Shown piece after piece: positions 31,641 through 42,759 of a stretch of DNA of 64,000 bases; position 1 is the stretch's first letter; the number at the start of each line of letters is the position of its first letter. A program made the translations under genes and the position numbers. Origin of the DNA: Peronospora farinosa (Eukaryota > Oomycota > Peronosporomycetes > Peronosporales > Peronosporaceae); contig CANTFK010000037.1 in assembly GCA_947646735.1 (NCBI GenBank), positions 124,001 to 188,000 of the forward strand, read 5' to 3'. The notes under the pieces were generated by a model. The model was not told the origin of the DNA, made no database searches, and worked only from the letters and a program-made list of their open reading frames with translations.

Positions 31641-32826
31641 ATGGTCTCCGCCAAACTTTTACCGTTCCTTCGCAAAGCATGCCCTTTAGGCGCCTCGATT
31701 ACCGTCCTTGTGACGATGGTAACCTGCGTTATCATCGTCAAGGCGAATAACATTTGGGTTAGCGGTCTTGCGTGGCCATTTCTTTCGGACATGGGGCGAG
31801 GTACGACTGAACTCGCTATGTCCTACGTTTAATGGAGCTGTGCGCTGATGAAGTTGACATGGTTACTTGTTTATATTCTGCGCAGACGTCCCAGCTTACT
31901 ACGTGTTCTGCACAGGGCTTTCGATCGTCGCCATGCTGCTCGTTGTCACATGGACTTTTAATTGGCACTACCACATTTCGGCACTGCCGCAGGATGCCAC
32001 TGTCCTTCGTGCGATTTCCCGGGTCAGTTGTGTTGCTGGTGTCCTGGCTAACCCGGGTCTTCCTATTCTGGTAAGCGATTTAGTAAAAATCAGTGAAAGC
32101 TTTTTTCACTAACCCATTGCTTCGATGATGACAGGCTTTCTTCGACACTTCGAAGTACGCCGGACTCCATTCTGCGGGCGCCGAGTGGTTTTTTTACATT
32201 GAGACCCTCGCGATCCTTCTGAACGTACGTATATTATTTTGCCTTACTTCTGCTTGGAGGCAACTTTAAACACACTATACTTTTGTTTGTTCAGACTATC
32301 ATCAGCTACAAGCTGTACAAGATGCTGACAGGTTTGCAGATTGACCTGGAAAACGCGTGCTCCACCACGCGCGTCAAGCTTCAGAGGAGGAAAAATACAC
32401 TGATGATCCAAGTGCTTTTTTTCGCGCTGTTTTTCGTGGCATTCCTCATCTACATGCCGATCGGAAAAGCATTGATTCCAGAGTATAATCGCCTTTCTAT
32501 TGACGACTGCATTAACAAGGGTCTAGGAGAGACGTATTGTGAGGTAACAATGCGTCTTAATTCGACAACAACCACGCTGTATGACAATGGTACGTTTATT
32601 TGGTGGCTCGTTTATTGATTGCCTGAAGCGGTACCTAATGAAAATTAATCTATTTGTATGCTTATTAACAGAAAAAACGTACGGTATAAGCCAAATGCGG
32701 GCTGCCGCCCAGCTTGCTTGCATCCTAACGCTCGTGGGATATTCGACTTCTTTTATCAGTAACGACTACGATAACTCGGAGGGATCGGTATTCACCCCGG
32801 ACAACAAGATTTCCGTGCTGCATTAG
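31641..32826 (+). CDS. Frag1/DRAM/Sfk1-family multi-pass membrane protein, five exons
   Basis: Exons 31641-31800, 31886-32070, 32135-32224, 32295-32589 and 32672-32826, all with GT-AG introns of 64-85 bp and keeping one frame (294 residues). The family signature is visible across the first splice: WPFLSDMGR-DVPAYYVF. About six hydrophobic helices follow (ASITVLVTMVTCVIIV, GLSIVAMLLVVTW, VSCVAGVLANPGLPIL, WFFYIETLAILLNTIISY, VLFFALFFVAFLIYM, AAAQLACILTLVGYSTSF). A loop with several N-X-S/T sites lies before the last exon. Family members sit in plasma, Golgi or lysosomal membranes and act in GPI-anchor remodelling, autophagy or lipid control. Which applies here is not shown. The ATG chosen leaves a short N-terminus before helix 1. 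Confidence 0.87.
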
Positions 32827-33714
32827 AGGTGCATCGTCGCTATGACGGCATAATTGGAAACGGTGTGAATAATAGGAATCAGTATGTTGATCCATTGTTG
32901 TTCTACGTCCGAAGTTGGCTCGCAGTGTTGTACAGGACGTGTACTACTACATGTATTAGTACTGGCGGATCATGTATTGCTCACATCTAGCAAAGTGGAA
33001 ATAGGGGTTGGCTGATCGATCACGTGGGTACAAGAGGCTTAACAAATGTAATGAAAGGAGGCTGATGTTATATCATTCGCTAGTTGACAGAATTATATAC
33101 TAGTTAAAATGGAAGCGAAGGGTCGTAAACTGATGTTGTCACGAGGTTACACAACGGTTGGATTATCGATAAAAATGCATAAAATACAAATGTGATACTA
33201 GCCTTTACGAAGGAATTAAACGTGATTTACTTAATGTATTAAAATCGGATTGGTCAGAAAAAATATGGGAACATCTATTGAAATTGATATCAATTTAATG
33301 ATAAAGGCGCTGGGATAGGACGATACAACAACGAATCGAAAAAAGCGACAAGATTGGCTACGAACAGATGCTGGGCGAAGCAGTAGATGCTCTCTTTGGC
33401 ATAATGTGTTGGTAGGAATTTATCAACTATAATTATATGTTACGTTTGCTTATATCTAATTCTGCGGAAGTGCATTGCTCCCTTAAAACAGGTTATGAGC
33501 CCTATAAACCGCGAGGCTGGTAAAGCCGGCTGCACCGGCTGAGGTTGTCGACGGTCGCGAAAGGACCATTATCACCGCCACAAAAAAGGCCGAAGTGCCG
33601 GTGATGGCATGGGAAAAGTGCTGTTGCAAAAAGCGCCTGGCCAGCAAGCGATAAACGAAGGTACAGATGAGAAAATGTGCGACGTAGAACTGGTAATGTG
33701 CAAAATTATGATGA
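32827..33714. other. Spacer, no gene seen
   Basis: AT-rich, stops in all frames, no repeat family recognised except some low-complexity stretches. Confidence 0.45.
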
Positions 33715-33856
33715 TAATGCCCGACGAGGAGATTCGTAATGCACGGCGAGGAGATTGGTCATGTGCAATGTGGTGATTGGTAATGCGTGACGTGGCGATT
33801 TGTAATGCGCGACGTGGCGATTGGTAATGCGCGACGTGGTGATTGGTAATGCGTAG
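33715..33856. repeat. 22-bp tandem repeat, about six units
   Basis: Units of the type GATTGGTAATGCGCGACGTG plus GC, decaying toward the left end (GCCCGACGAGGAGATTCGTAATGC). Confidence 0.85.
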
Positions 33857-34254
33857 TCGAGAGAATTCGGTAGTCTTAAAGTAGCAGATAAAATAGCTAA
33901 CTAAGGACTTATATATATTCACTTTGCACCTTGCTACAAGCATGCGCTCCTATCTAAAGTAGATGAAGGTACTTGACAACTTGATGGTAAAATGTAAAGT
34001 GATTACATTTAGGTTCTTAGTTCACAAAAAGCCACCTCTAAGCTATCCTTCTCGAGCCATCTAGAACCTAGTGTAGAAGCTTCAGCAATGACTTTATCTA
34101 TGAAGTTGTTCCGTGACATCTTACAATGACGTCACAAATACGGATACCTTACCGGTATATGTGTACATCTCGAGGCGTCGTCTTGACAACACTACCACTC
34201 GACTCGATGGTGTAAAGCGCTTGAGTTACCAACTTGTTTTACAGAATGTTAATT

Positions 34255-34755
34255 TTCTCCGCGGTATTGGTCTTCGTCATGATGTCAGCTAGCATGTCCT
34301 GTGTCGGACAATACTCCAGCACCACTTGAGCTTTTCGACCTTCTCACGCACGAAGTGGTAGCGGACGCCGATGTGCTTGCTGCGCTTGTGAAACTCCGGG
34401 TTCTTGGCGAGAGCGATAGCACCTTGGTTGTCCTCGTAAATCTTGACTGCTTCCTCTTTCGCTATCTTACCAATCTAACACATGAACACCTTCTTGCGTT
34501 GCTTATGACAGCGCCATGTACTCTGCTTCTGTAGATGATAGCGCCACCGTCCGTTGCTTCTTGCTCCTCCAGCTGATACATCCGCCGTTCATCATGAACG
34601 CGTAGCCACTTGTACTTCGTCGTGACCCGATGTCACCCTCCCAATCCGCATCTGAGTAATCTTGGAGCCGTTTTCATTATTCGCTTGGAAGTCGATGCTA
34701 TGAGTCTTCGTTCCTTGAATGTACCTGAAGCGTCTAACAAGAAGCAAGACCAGCC
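34255..34755 (-). pseudogene. Ty1/copia pol C-terminal fragment (RNase H)
   Basis: Read on the minus strand, with frameshifts, the stretch gives the end of copia RT and RNase H: RRFRYIQGTKTHSIDF, then a YSDADWEGD-like block, STSGYAFMMNGGCISW-like block, ALSSTEAEYMAL-like block, YEDNQGAIALAKNPEFHKR and the terminal VVLEYCPTQDMLADIM. This is the only copia trace in the window. It is joined at about 34755 to delta-type leader sequence (CGACGGGTACACAAGGTGAG). Confidence 0.75.
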
Positions 34756-35330
34756 AAGCCGACGGGTACACAAGGTGAGACCCAATGTTGAAGCGACACG
34801 GTGTCGGAGTAACCCCTCCGTAAGGATCCACCACAAAACGAAGAACGAAGAATTGACATGATTGCCTGAAATAAAAGGAAGTAAGACGAAAGAGATGAAA
34901 AAGTGAGATGCACAAAGCCGAAGTTGAGGAGAACGAATTCTCGTGTTTATTTGGAACTTTTACAAAGATGAACTGAACTTACCGCCGATGCGAGTAACCA
35001 AGGTCCCATAATGAGGTACGGATGTCAACAGAGACGAAGTGAGCCACGGCCTCGCGGAGTCCGAAGCTTGAAGGCATTCAGTAAGCTGGCTGTGTCTAAT
35101 TCCTCCTCACGACCGGAATATCAGTACACCACGCAGCTAAGTCGAGGAAGGTGCCTGAAGAAGGGGTCCAATAGGATGTCGAGATCACATCAGCCCTAAC
35201 TCATTCCTACGAAGAGAAAGTCAATTACGTCCCGCCACGCACGAATTGCCCGACCCCGACATTTCTTCCGTGCGTTGTAGTACTATGCAAGGAGCGTTTT
35301 TTACGTACCTGGTCTTTCGAGATTCACATA
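34756..35330. other. Delta-type leader fragment and unassigned sequence
   Basis: 34756-34820 repeats the leader seen at 10590-10650 (GACGGGTACACAAGGTGAG, GGAGTAACCCCTCCGT). The rest shows no gene. Confidence 0.4.
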
Positions 35331-36261
35331 CAGTGTGTCGCCTCCCAGAGCGCTTGGTTATGGTCTTCCTCGAACGGGTTGTATAGCGTGACTAGCTTAA
35401 AGAACCAGCCTACCGACTGAAACGATAGGGGCGGAAGATTAATCTTGGCAGCTACTCACGGCTTCGCAGCCAGCAGATTCTGTACCCTGGGAGGACTGAT
35501 CAACGAATAATTCATTTGAAGGGACGATCTACGTTCCCGTATGTTGGACCAAACCACCCCCAAGACAAATCCAGATGGTCGACCAAGTCGTTGGGCACCA
35601 TGGTGGCAACGCACCAAGAGTTGACCAGGTCTACCGACAGGGGCCACTTCTGCTGCAATGAAGACCTTCGGCTGCATGTTCCCGTGAATGATGAGTTCCT
35701 TGAGAAGCAATCATGGGTCGTTCGGGGTGGAAGAGTCATCGGCCGCAGCTGCAGGGGAAGATCCCTTCCCGGATACCGACTCGCACCCCGAGTCGGAGGA
35801 CCTATACATTGCCTAATTCATATGAGATTCGGTTTTGAATCTGGCTTCACAGAAAAGACGGCTGGGGTCGAAACGACCGCAGAACTTTTGGCTGCAGGAA
35901 GACGAACAGATGACCGAGATTCGCAAGAATTGTCCGGACACTTCGCTGTCATCACTTAGATCATATTCGAAGGAGTCTAGTGTGGTGGAGTGGGTTTCTC
36001 AAAATTGTGTGATGAGAGCCCAAAACACTCACTGTGCCGGATTGCCGATTGTCGGATAGTGTACCCCGATACCGCGTATGGACCTTTTCTCACCTTGGGT
36101 ACCCGTTGGATGACGGGTTGCACTCTTAAAAAGACTTGGTGAGGATATGGACTTCTGCCTTTGAAGAGGTAGACCTGGGAGGTCTCGAGTGGGTATACTT
36201 CACTCGATAGGCCGGTAGGTTGCCACTCGGCCGACCTTGTCGAGAGTGGACTTAGAGCCAA
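35331..36261 (-). pseudogene. Fragment of the delta-associated minus ORF
   Basis: On the minus strand, broken frames repeat parts of the protein at 7224-9159 and 37775-38610: WPLSVDLVNSWCVATMVP, DLVDHLDLSWGWFGP, and at DNA level GTCGCCTCCCAGAGCGCTTGG. The 35977-36261 part resembles the leader peptide (RVPKVRKGPYAVSGY). Strongly decayed. Confidence 0.5.
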
Positions 36262-36679
36262 ATTCTTCTGGGACCTTCTCTCTGGCCTTTTCCTTGGTTG
36301 TCTTTTAGGTATTGACCTTCTGGCCTTTCTTTGCTCCTAGACCGTGAGGTGAGGGAGACCGCTTCCAATAGCGGGTCTTGGGGGGTTTGCTACTCAAACG
36401 AGCTCGCAGAAAAAATATATCCTGGAGCTCTATTCGCACTTGAACTTCGCTACACGACTGTCTTCGACGGGAGGCCAAATATATCCCCACCGGAACAGGT
36501 GAATAGCTTAAAACAGGTTTCTTAGGGACGTTGAAGGCGTGCCACGTAGATCGAAAATTGAGTAGTAATATAATATAGTCCTATCCTTTAAACTCCTTTG
36601 CTCTATCCTTGCCTACAGCTCTGACTCCTTAGGTTAATTGATTCTGATTCCCTGTGTTGAATTGGTTAGGAGTGGCTGA

Positions 36680-36866
36680 ACCTTGAGGGACCCAGGTCAA
36701 ACAATGAGAAACCCAGGTCTACCGATGAGGGACCGGGTCGACCGATGAGGGACCGGGTTGACCGATTAGAGACCGGTTCTACCAATGAGGGACCCATGTC
36801 TTCCAATGAGAAACCCAGGTCGACCGATGAGGGACCGAGGTCTACCAATACTGGACCGGGCCTTTC
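36680..36866. repeat. ~21-bp minisatellite
   Basis: Eight to nine imperfect units of the type CTACCGATGAGGGACCCAGG. The same unit occurs at 39150-39260, suggesting it belongs to the terminal region of one element family. Confidence 0.8.
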
Positions 36867-37204
36867 AAAGGGAACCATGACCGACTCTTTTCGGTACCGG
36901 TGAAACGGTACCCTGGTAACGATTTATTCTTTGTGGATCCTGCAAATTGTTCTTCGCCAACGGTCGCTTCCCCTCGAGGCCCCTGTCTCTCTGGTCTCGT
37001 CTCCCTGAGACACGATCTCTTAAACCCCGAATTCAACTGGCCTCTGGGGTCTCCATATTTCAACAAGCACATCACCACAACCTCTCTTTGAACTTCAGCA
37101 TTACAGCGGTTTAAGCACGCGCATGTCTTCCCCTCTTCAGTCAAGTAGGTCCTTCAATTTGGCTTTTTATTGATAGTCCGCATCTAATCTGTGTCGTTTC
37201 AGCA

Positions 37205-37732
37205 ATGTCTTCACCCGGTTCAGGCACACCGCCTGAACTACCAGCCTCGGTCGTCCCCGCACCTCCGATTGACCCTCCGTCCGAATACTCGTCCTTGTTC
37301 GACCTCTTGGTGCCAGTATTATTACCCTTGAGTTCCACCGATACTGCTCGCGTAGATGACCCGCCTGTGTCCACGGATTTTCCTCCCACTGAGTCGGCCA
37401 ATACTTCTGCCATATTGGTCTTCACTGCCAACAATCCTTCCCCCGCGCTGGTAGACCTTGCTAAAGCGCGCGAAGCTCTACATGAGCTGAAGTTAAACGT
37501 GGGCGCACAAATTCGCCGCGTAGAAGACTGCGGGGGTAAACTAGCTGCATTTTCCTTTTTTGCCGCCTTATTGGCTGCCCGGTGTGAGCGCCTGGAGGAG
37601 GAGTTACGCGACAGTTCTTGGCGGGTTGTTAAACACCGCGAGTCTCTTAAAAGCGAAAAGGCGTTGGTGGACCGCCTACGATGGAAGATTGACTACAGTC
37701 GAAGTTATTATGGCAGAGCTCGACCACACTAA
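37205..37732 (+). CDS. Coiled-coil ORF, probably transposon-derived
   Basis: 176 codons from ATG 37205: Pro/Ser-rich N-terminus (SSPGSGTPPELPASVVPAPP), then a helical, coiled-coil-like part (VDLAKAREALHELKLN, ARCERLEEELRDSSWRVVKH, LVDRLRWKI). It is followed at once by minus-strand-coding sequence of the delta-associated family, so the 3' end may be truncated by a rearrangement. No known domain. Confidence 0.45.
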   Translation: MSSPGSGTPPELPASVVPAPPIDPPSEYSSLFDLLVPVLLPLSSTDTARVDDPPVSTDFPPTESANTSAILVFTANNPSPALVDLAKAREALHELKLNVGAQIRRVEDCGGKLAAFSFFAALLAARCERLEEELRDSSWRVVKHRESLKSEKALVDRLRWKIDYSRSYYGRARPH

Positions 37733-37774
37733 CTTCTCAGGTGGTCCGCCTCCTCGCGCTTGGTCCTTAGAGAT

Positions 37775-38610
37775 TCACAGGCAGTGGGCCGCCTCCCAGA
37801 GCGCTTGGTTATGCTCTTCGTCAAACCGTGAGTAAACCGCCGCTAACTGGGCAAAACATCTGACAGGTCGGAAGGAAACGAGTGGAATCGGAACACGGGC
37901 TGCTACCCAAGGTTCAGCAGCCAGCAGTTCTGAATCATTGAGAAGTTCACCAGTGACTTCTTCCACTTGGGAGGGCGGTCAATGTTTCCGTCCGGTGGAC
38001 CTAGCCACCCCAAGGCATATCCAACTGGTCGACCAAGTCTTTTGGGGACATTGTCACAATACACCAAGTGTTAACAAGGTCGACCGGCCAGGTGCTTGCT
38101 ACCTCTGCGGCAGAAAAGCTCTTCGGCTGCATAAACACAGGGATGATGGTATCCTTGAGAAGCAAACAAAGGTCATCCGGAAGGGATGGATCGTCGTCCG
38201 CAATCGTTTAAGTGTTATTCCCATTTCCTGGAAAAGGCCAATTTTTCGAGCCAGAAGACCCGAATATCGCTTTTTCAACGAGAGCCCTGGATTCGAGGAG
38301 GGGTTTTACGGCAGACGTAGACGTTGGCGAAAAATTCAGGGAACTTTGAATCATGGGACGTCGACCGGAGGAACGAGGATTGGCCCGGGCCGCCCGGATC
38401 ATTTCGCTGCCATCGCTGAATTCGTCTTCGAATGAGTCCAGAATGATGGGAAAGTGGCCGCCAGAGACCCCTGACGGAGGAACCACACGGTTTTGTTACT
38501 CGACGTGCCAGACTTCATGGACTCGGTGAACTTGGCAGAAACGCGTGACGACTTCCGCCTGGACCGTTTGTGGAGAGCTTTCGTCGTCTTCAAGGGTGGG
38601 CCCACGTCTG
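37775..38610 (-). pseudogene. Second fragment of the delta-associated minus ORF
   Basis: 37775-37966 minus (VAARVPIPLVSF, EEHNQALWEAAHCL) aligns with PWLLYEQLVDPISF and KVRHCQALWEATHFLP of the copy at 7424-7804. 38208-38486 minus carries an acidic SFEDEFSDGSEMIRAAR block. Several stops. Confidence 0.55.
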
Positions 38611-39139
38611 TGGGCGAGAACGCCGAAGAAAGAGTTGGTCCTAGCGAACCCTTTCATTGCGTCGTATTAAAACGCGCAGAAGAAGCGTCGAGGTCGGGCG
38701 ACTCGAGCGTGGCGGGAAGTGACAGACTTTATCTTAGTTGAAATGAGTAAGGGCCGGTGTGATCTCGACATCTTTGTGGACCCCTTCTTCGGACATCTTT
38801 CCACCCCGCCGTGTCGTTTACTTGTATCTCGGTCTTGAGAAGAGATCAGACCCAGTCGAGTTGATAGCGGCCTTTTAGGGTCGGGCTCCGCGTGGCCAAG
38901 GCTCACTCAGTATTAGTTGTCTTTTGTGCCTCATCCTGGAACCTTTGTCCCTCGGATTAAGGGTCAATTTAGTCCACCTCTTTAGGTCTCTCTCTGAACA
39001 CGAGCATTCGTTTCTTCGACTCTGTTTTTTGTGCAATTGTCAATATTCCATCTCATTCGTCATGCTTTCTTACGGTTTCCCAATATTCATGTCAGTCCTT
39101 CCTTCTTTGTTCTTCATTCTTCAGTACCTCGGCCTTCAT
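38611..39139. other. Unassigned transposon-flank sequence
   Basis: No open coding region or domain recognised. Confidence 0.35.
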
Positions 39140-39264
39140 TCGGGAGGGGTCTAGGTTCTTCCATAGGAGATCCAGGTCTACCGATAGGGACCCTCAGGTC
39201 TACTGATGAGCGGCCCTGTTCTACCGGTAAGATATTAAGTTTCCGATGAGGGACAAGATCTTCC

Positions 39265-39605
39265 TGTAATGGGCTACATTACACACATAGTTAACACAAA
39301 TAAACGTTTACATATGTAGACAGGTGCTGGGCCCGAATAGCGGGCACAGCGTGGCAATTTATAATTGGTTTATTATTGGAGCCTAAAAGTCCTAATTTGG
39401 ACCAATGATAAATCAACCTGAAATTGTGTGGTTCCCGAAAGGCGGGAACACTGTCGTATTTATTACGACTAAAATCTTCGTAATTAGTACGAATTAAAAC
39501 CAAAATAAGAATCAGAGTTAAATTTACTTAATACCTAATACTCGGGCTTGAGTCTTTCTCAAGCGCGCGTGTAAGCTAGTGACGGTACGTTCTATCCCCG
39601 TTACA
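39265..39605 (+). repeat. Solo LTR of beta family with 5-bp target duplication
   Basis: 341 bp from TGTAATGGGC to CCCCGTTACA, matching 13518-13856 in opposite orientation. CTTCC occurs directly before (39260-39264) and after (39606-39610), the 5-bp duplication expected for Ty3 integration. No internal region remains, so the element was lost by LTR-LTR recombination. Confidence 0.9.
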
Positions 39606-39639
39606 CTTCCACTGGGAGATTATGGTCTACCTTTTAGGG

Positions 39640-40200
39640 ATCTCGGTACACTCCGCTAGTTCTCATGGCTTTGCATTTTTTCGAAGCGGTAATGGCTTGT
39701 CTTCTTGCGCTCGAAATCTCGGACAAGGGCTCCGCAGTTTAGATTCACTTCGTTCACCCACGAGGGGTCAGAAATTCCTTTCCATTGTACGAGAAATTCT
39801 CGTTGTTGCCTTCCATACCGAGTCTTCTTACCTGTACGACTCTCGAAAATTTCTTCGATCTCATACTCGCCTTCTTCAGTTCCCGCACCCAGCTATCTTC
39901 TGGTTACAGACATTCGTCGAAGTCAACCCGGTCTGCTCTGTCTATTTTCAGCTCGCTGCTAGGTCGATCGGGGAACTCTCTGAAGGGCTTGAGCTTGGAG
40001 ATGTGCACGATTGGGAATAGTATGTAATCCGTGCTTTGTAGTTCCAAACGTGCTGCATGATCTTCGAGTTCCCGACCTCGGGAAGTTCCGTGCCAGTGGT
40101 GGGCCAATTTCTTGGCATACCCTTCATTCACCCGGTCTACGTATAGCTGTGGTGGAGCGGGGTTCACAAATTTTCTGATGTGATCCCGACTCTCCACTGG
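39640..40200 (-). pseudogene. Delta-family integrase C-terminus and chromodomain fragment
   Basis: Minus-strand PPQLYVDRVNEGYAKKLAHHWHG, LFPIVHISKLKPF and ADRVDFDECL match the integrase tail at 6430-6680. The next part (about 39850-39650) matches the chromodomain region in broken frames. It is joined directly to leader sequence at 40200, so RT, RNase H and the integrase core are missing. Confidence 0.72.
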
Positions 40201-40960
40201 CGCCCGGATGACCGACTAACGGAGGGGGTACCCCGATTCCGTGTGTATAGCCTTCCTCACCTTGTGTACCCGTCGGTAGGGCGGGTTGCTCTCTTCTCGG
40301 TGGACTTGAGCCGATGTTGAATTTGATTGTGTTAGGGATAGGTGGGGGGCGATCGAGTGGAATTCCTCACACGATCGCAGTTGTTCTTGGGGTGCTCTAT
40401 TTGAGTCGCCCTGATCTCCCTTGAGATCGCCTTGTCCAAAAATGTAGATACTTGATCCGCTTGCCTTCTGACCACTTGAGCCGTCTCGCGATCTTGTATC
40501 TGGACTTCTTAGTCCTCTGCGTCCAATCGCAGCTTGATTTGTTTTGTTGAGAATTCTTGCAATCCCTGGCCAAACAATCCAGGGATATGACTTGCGTAGT
40601 AGGTAGACTTCCTTGAGACGTCGGGAGGCCAAAGAATCCAGCCCGGAAGAGAAGTCGACACGTGTACTTAGAAGCAAATTGAACTCTGTTAATGTAAACC
40701 AATCAAATACCAAAACCTATGATCTTGACTATCTGTAGCTCAGGATCTGTTGCCACGTATCGCCCTTTCGGAAAAATCAGATCTTGTAATGTGGTCCACT
40801 CCAATATCGCCGCGATCTGGATCGCTACCTCGCTCGGATATAATACCATTTTAGTACCAGATCGCGGTACTAAATAATTAGTATCGGATCGCGATACTAA
40901 TAATTAGTATCGGCTCGCGGTCCGCCGGATCACGACTCGTCCTCTTCACCGTTTCTCGGG
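40201..40960 (-). mobile_element. Delta-family LTR and leader (5' end of a deletion derivative)
   Basis: 40200-40730 repeats 10140-10700 in inverted orientation, with GGCGCCAGTGGAGAGTCGGG as the likely primer-binding region at the inner edge. 40840-40930 has short inverted AT-rich repeats (ATCGCGATACTAATAATTAG). Outer boundary uncertain. Confidence 0.55.
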
Positions 40961-41814
40961 TCATGTGAGATGGTCTATCTATATGACGTGTCATGTACAG
41001 CTCATCTCAGTCTTCCAAAGCAACGTAATCCACACCAGACCGTCTTCCACATACTTGGATGTACCAATCCTCCTTTTTAGCGATCACGTTCACGCGAATC
41101 GCCATCAAAAAATACCGGATCGCAATTGCGTAGTTTCTAGGCCATAGTTAACTCCACATAGAACTGCGAACTCCACCATTCACTGCTTTCCATCCCATTT
41201 GCCATCATCTCGAAACTTTTCTGCGAGATCGCGATTCATCAATATTGGACATCTCGGACTTAACCGAAAATATGCGATCACACTTTGCCAAATTCACTCT
41301 TTCGCTTCGTCACAACCTGCTGACGTCGAGTGCCAAAGATTATCCCGCCCGGAAAAGGTGAGGTGACGTAGAAGCTTGGAGAGGGCGCTTAGAGCTGACA
41401 CGTGTAATGCAAATTCGAGTGTGTTTATTTATCTTATACTTTGTATGATTTTTCTTGCCTAACCCTAACCCTTTGATTTGGATGGTGCCACGTGTCGACT
41501 CTTGGAGGAAGAACTGGCTCCTTGGGACCTGCACTTTTTATGATCTTAGGGGTTCCATGTACTAATTCTGCATCCTTTGGGCCCCTGGGGCCTTCTCCGG
41601 GCTTAGGAATTCTGTACTTCTACCGCCTCTGCACCGTCGGTTCCCTGTACCATCTTTGAACCTGGGGTCTTGTGAGACCTTGTGGGCCTCCGAGGCCTTG
41701 TTGTTCTAATATTCTAAGGGGGTGACCTAAAATTCTCTTGCCCCCTCCATTGTCCATATATTTTTTGGTGCCTTAATCTCCCTGATACTTCTCCAAATTT
41801 CTAACCTGCATTAA
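40961..41814. other. No gene recognised
   Basis: Pyrimidine-rich, stops in all frames. CCTAACCCTAACCC at 41458 is an isolated short run. Confidence 0.4.
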
Positions 41815-42050
41815 GTAGATATTAATTACAACTTTGACAGCTTGCCCTTCACTCATTGGGTGCGGCCATCGGTCATTGGCCAGCGCTTTGGTTGATATAT
41901 TGGCTCATAACAACCAGTTAGACCTCTAAGGAGATGCACGAACAATATTATAAGGAAACGCAATATTGTTGAAGATAATTAGCTATAATAATTATCTTAT
42001 TGACACTTTATATAAGTGTTAATATTATGTAACGGACTCACCCCGTTACC
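41815..42050. repeat. Alpha-like LTR fragment
   Basis: Repeats the right half of the alpha LTR (GACAGCTTGCCC, CATCGGTCATTGGCCAGCG, GAACAATATTATAAGG, TATGTAACGGACTCACCCCGTTAC). It is cut by the gamma insertion, whose LTR starts at 42056. Confidence 0.75.
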
Positions 42051-42055
42051 ATCTT

Positions 42056-42652
42056 TGTAGACGGGCACTTCTACAAAGCTGCCTCGTACTACGAGCACAC
42101 ACCTTATGCACAAGCAAGGAAGCGGTTAGACCGTCTTACCTTCGCGTGCGAGGGTGGTTGGGAGGTTGGTCGACTGCTTAAGCAGTCATACCACCAGTTG
42201 CCTCTCGCTTAAGCGAGAGTGCAGCGAACTTCTTAACAAGAAGGCACCGACGTCACGCAGGAGCTTTTCAACTTCTCGTGCGTGGTGCGTTTGTTTAAGT
42301 AAATTCAAGACTGAGCTATATTTAATTAATTATAACTAAATATATACTTAAGTACTGATTGGCTATATATGTATATAGATCGGATACGCGACTCTTTAGA
42401 AGCGTATCCTGTCGCATGAGCTTAAATCTAGATTTAAGATCGCAACTGACGTCTTTCTGAGACGTCGCGATGCCTAGCTCTAACTAGCGTCATCCCTCCT
42501 CATGTGAATCCATCAATGATATCACATTCACGAGGGTGGATCACATTTGTGTATCGCACCCAAGTGACAGGTCAAAAGTAATCAGGGATACTTTTAGACC
42601 AAACATTAAGTATATTACTTAATGTTTACGTGTAACTAGATGCCCTATTACA
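42056..42652 (-). repeat. Gamma left LTR (3' LTR)
   Basis: 597 bp, TGTAGACGGGC ... GCCCTATTACA. Compared with the right LTR there are about 14 differences in the first 90 bp and only about six in the other 500. Confidence 0.9.
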
Positions 42653-42759
42653 CCATCCCCCGTTTTAGAACGATTTTTACAATTTGTAAAACATCGCCTA
42701 GGAGACAGAGAGACTTGCGAGCCGTTTATAAACGCGCCGCTTTAGTCTACTCAGCTCTC

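Noticed and set aside
41456..41473. CCTAACCCTAACCC run as a telomere repeat
   Set aside because: Only about two units, in the middle of transposon-rich sequence; chance or an old fragment.
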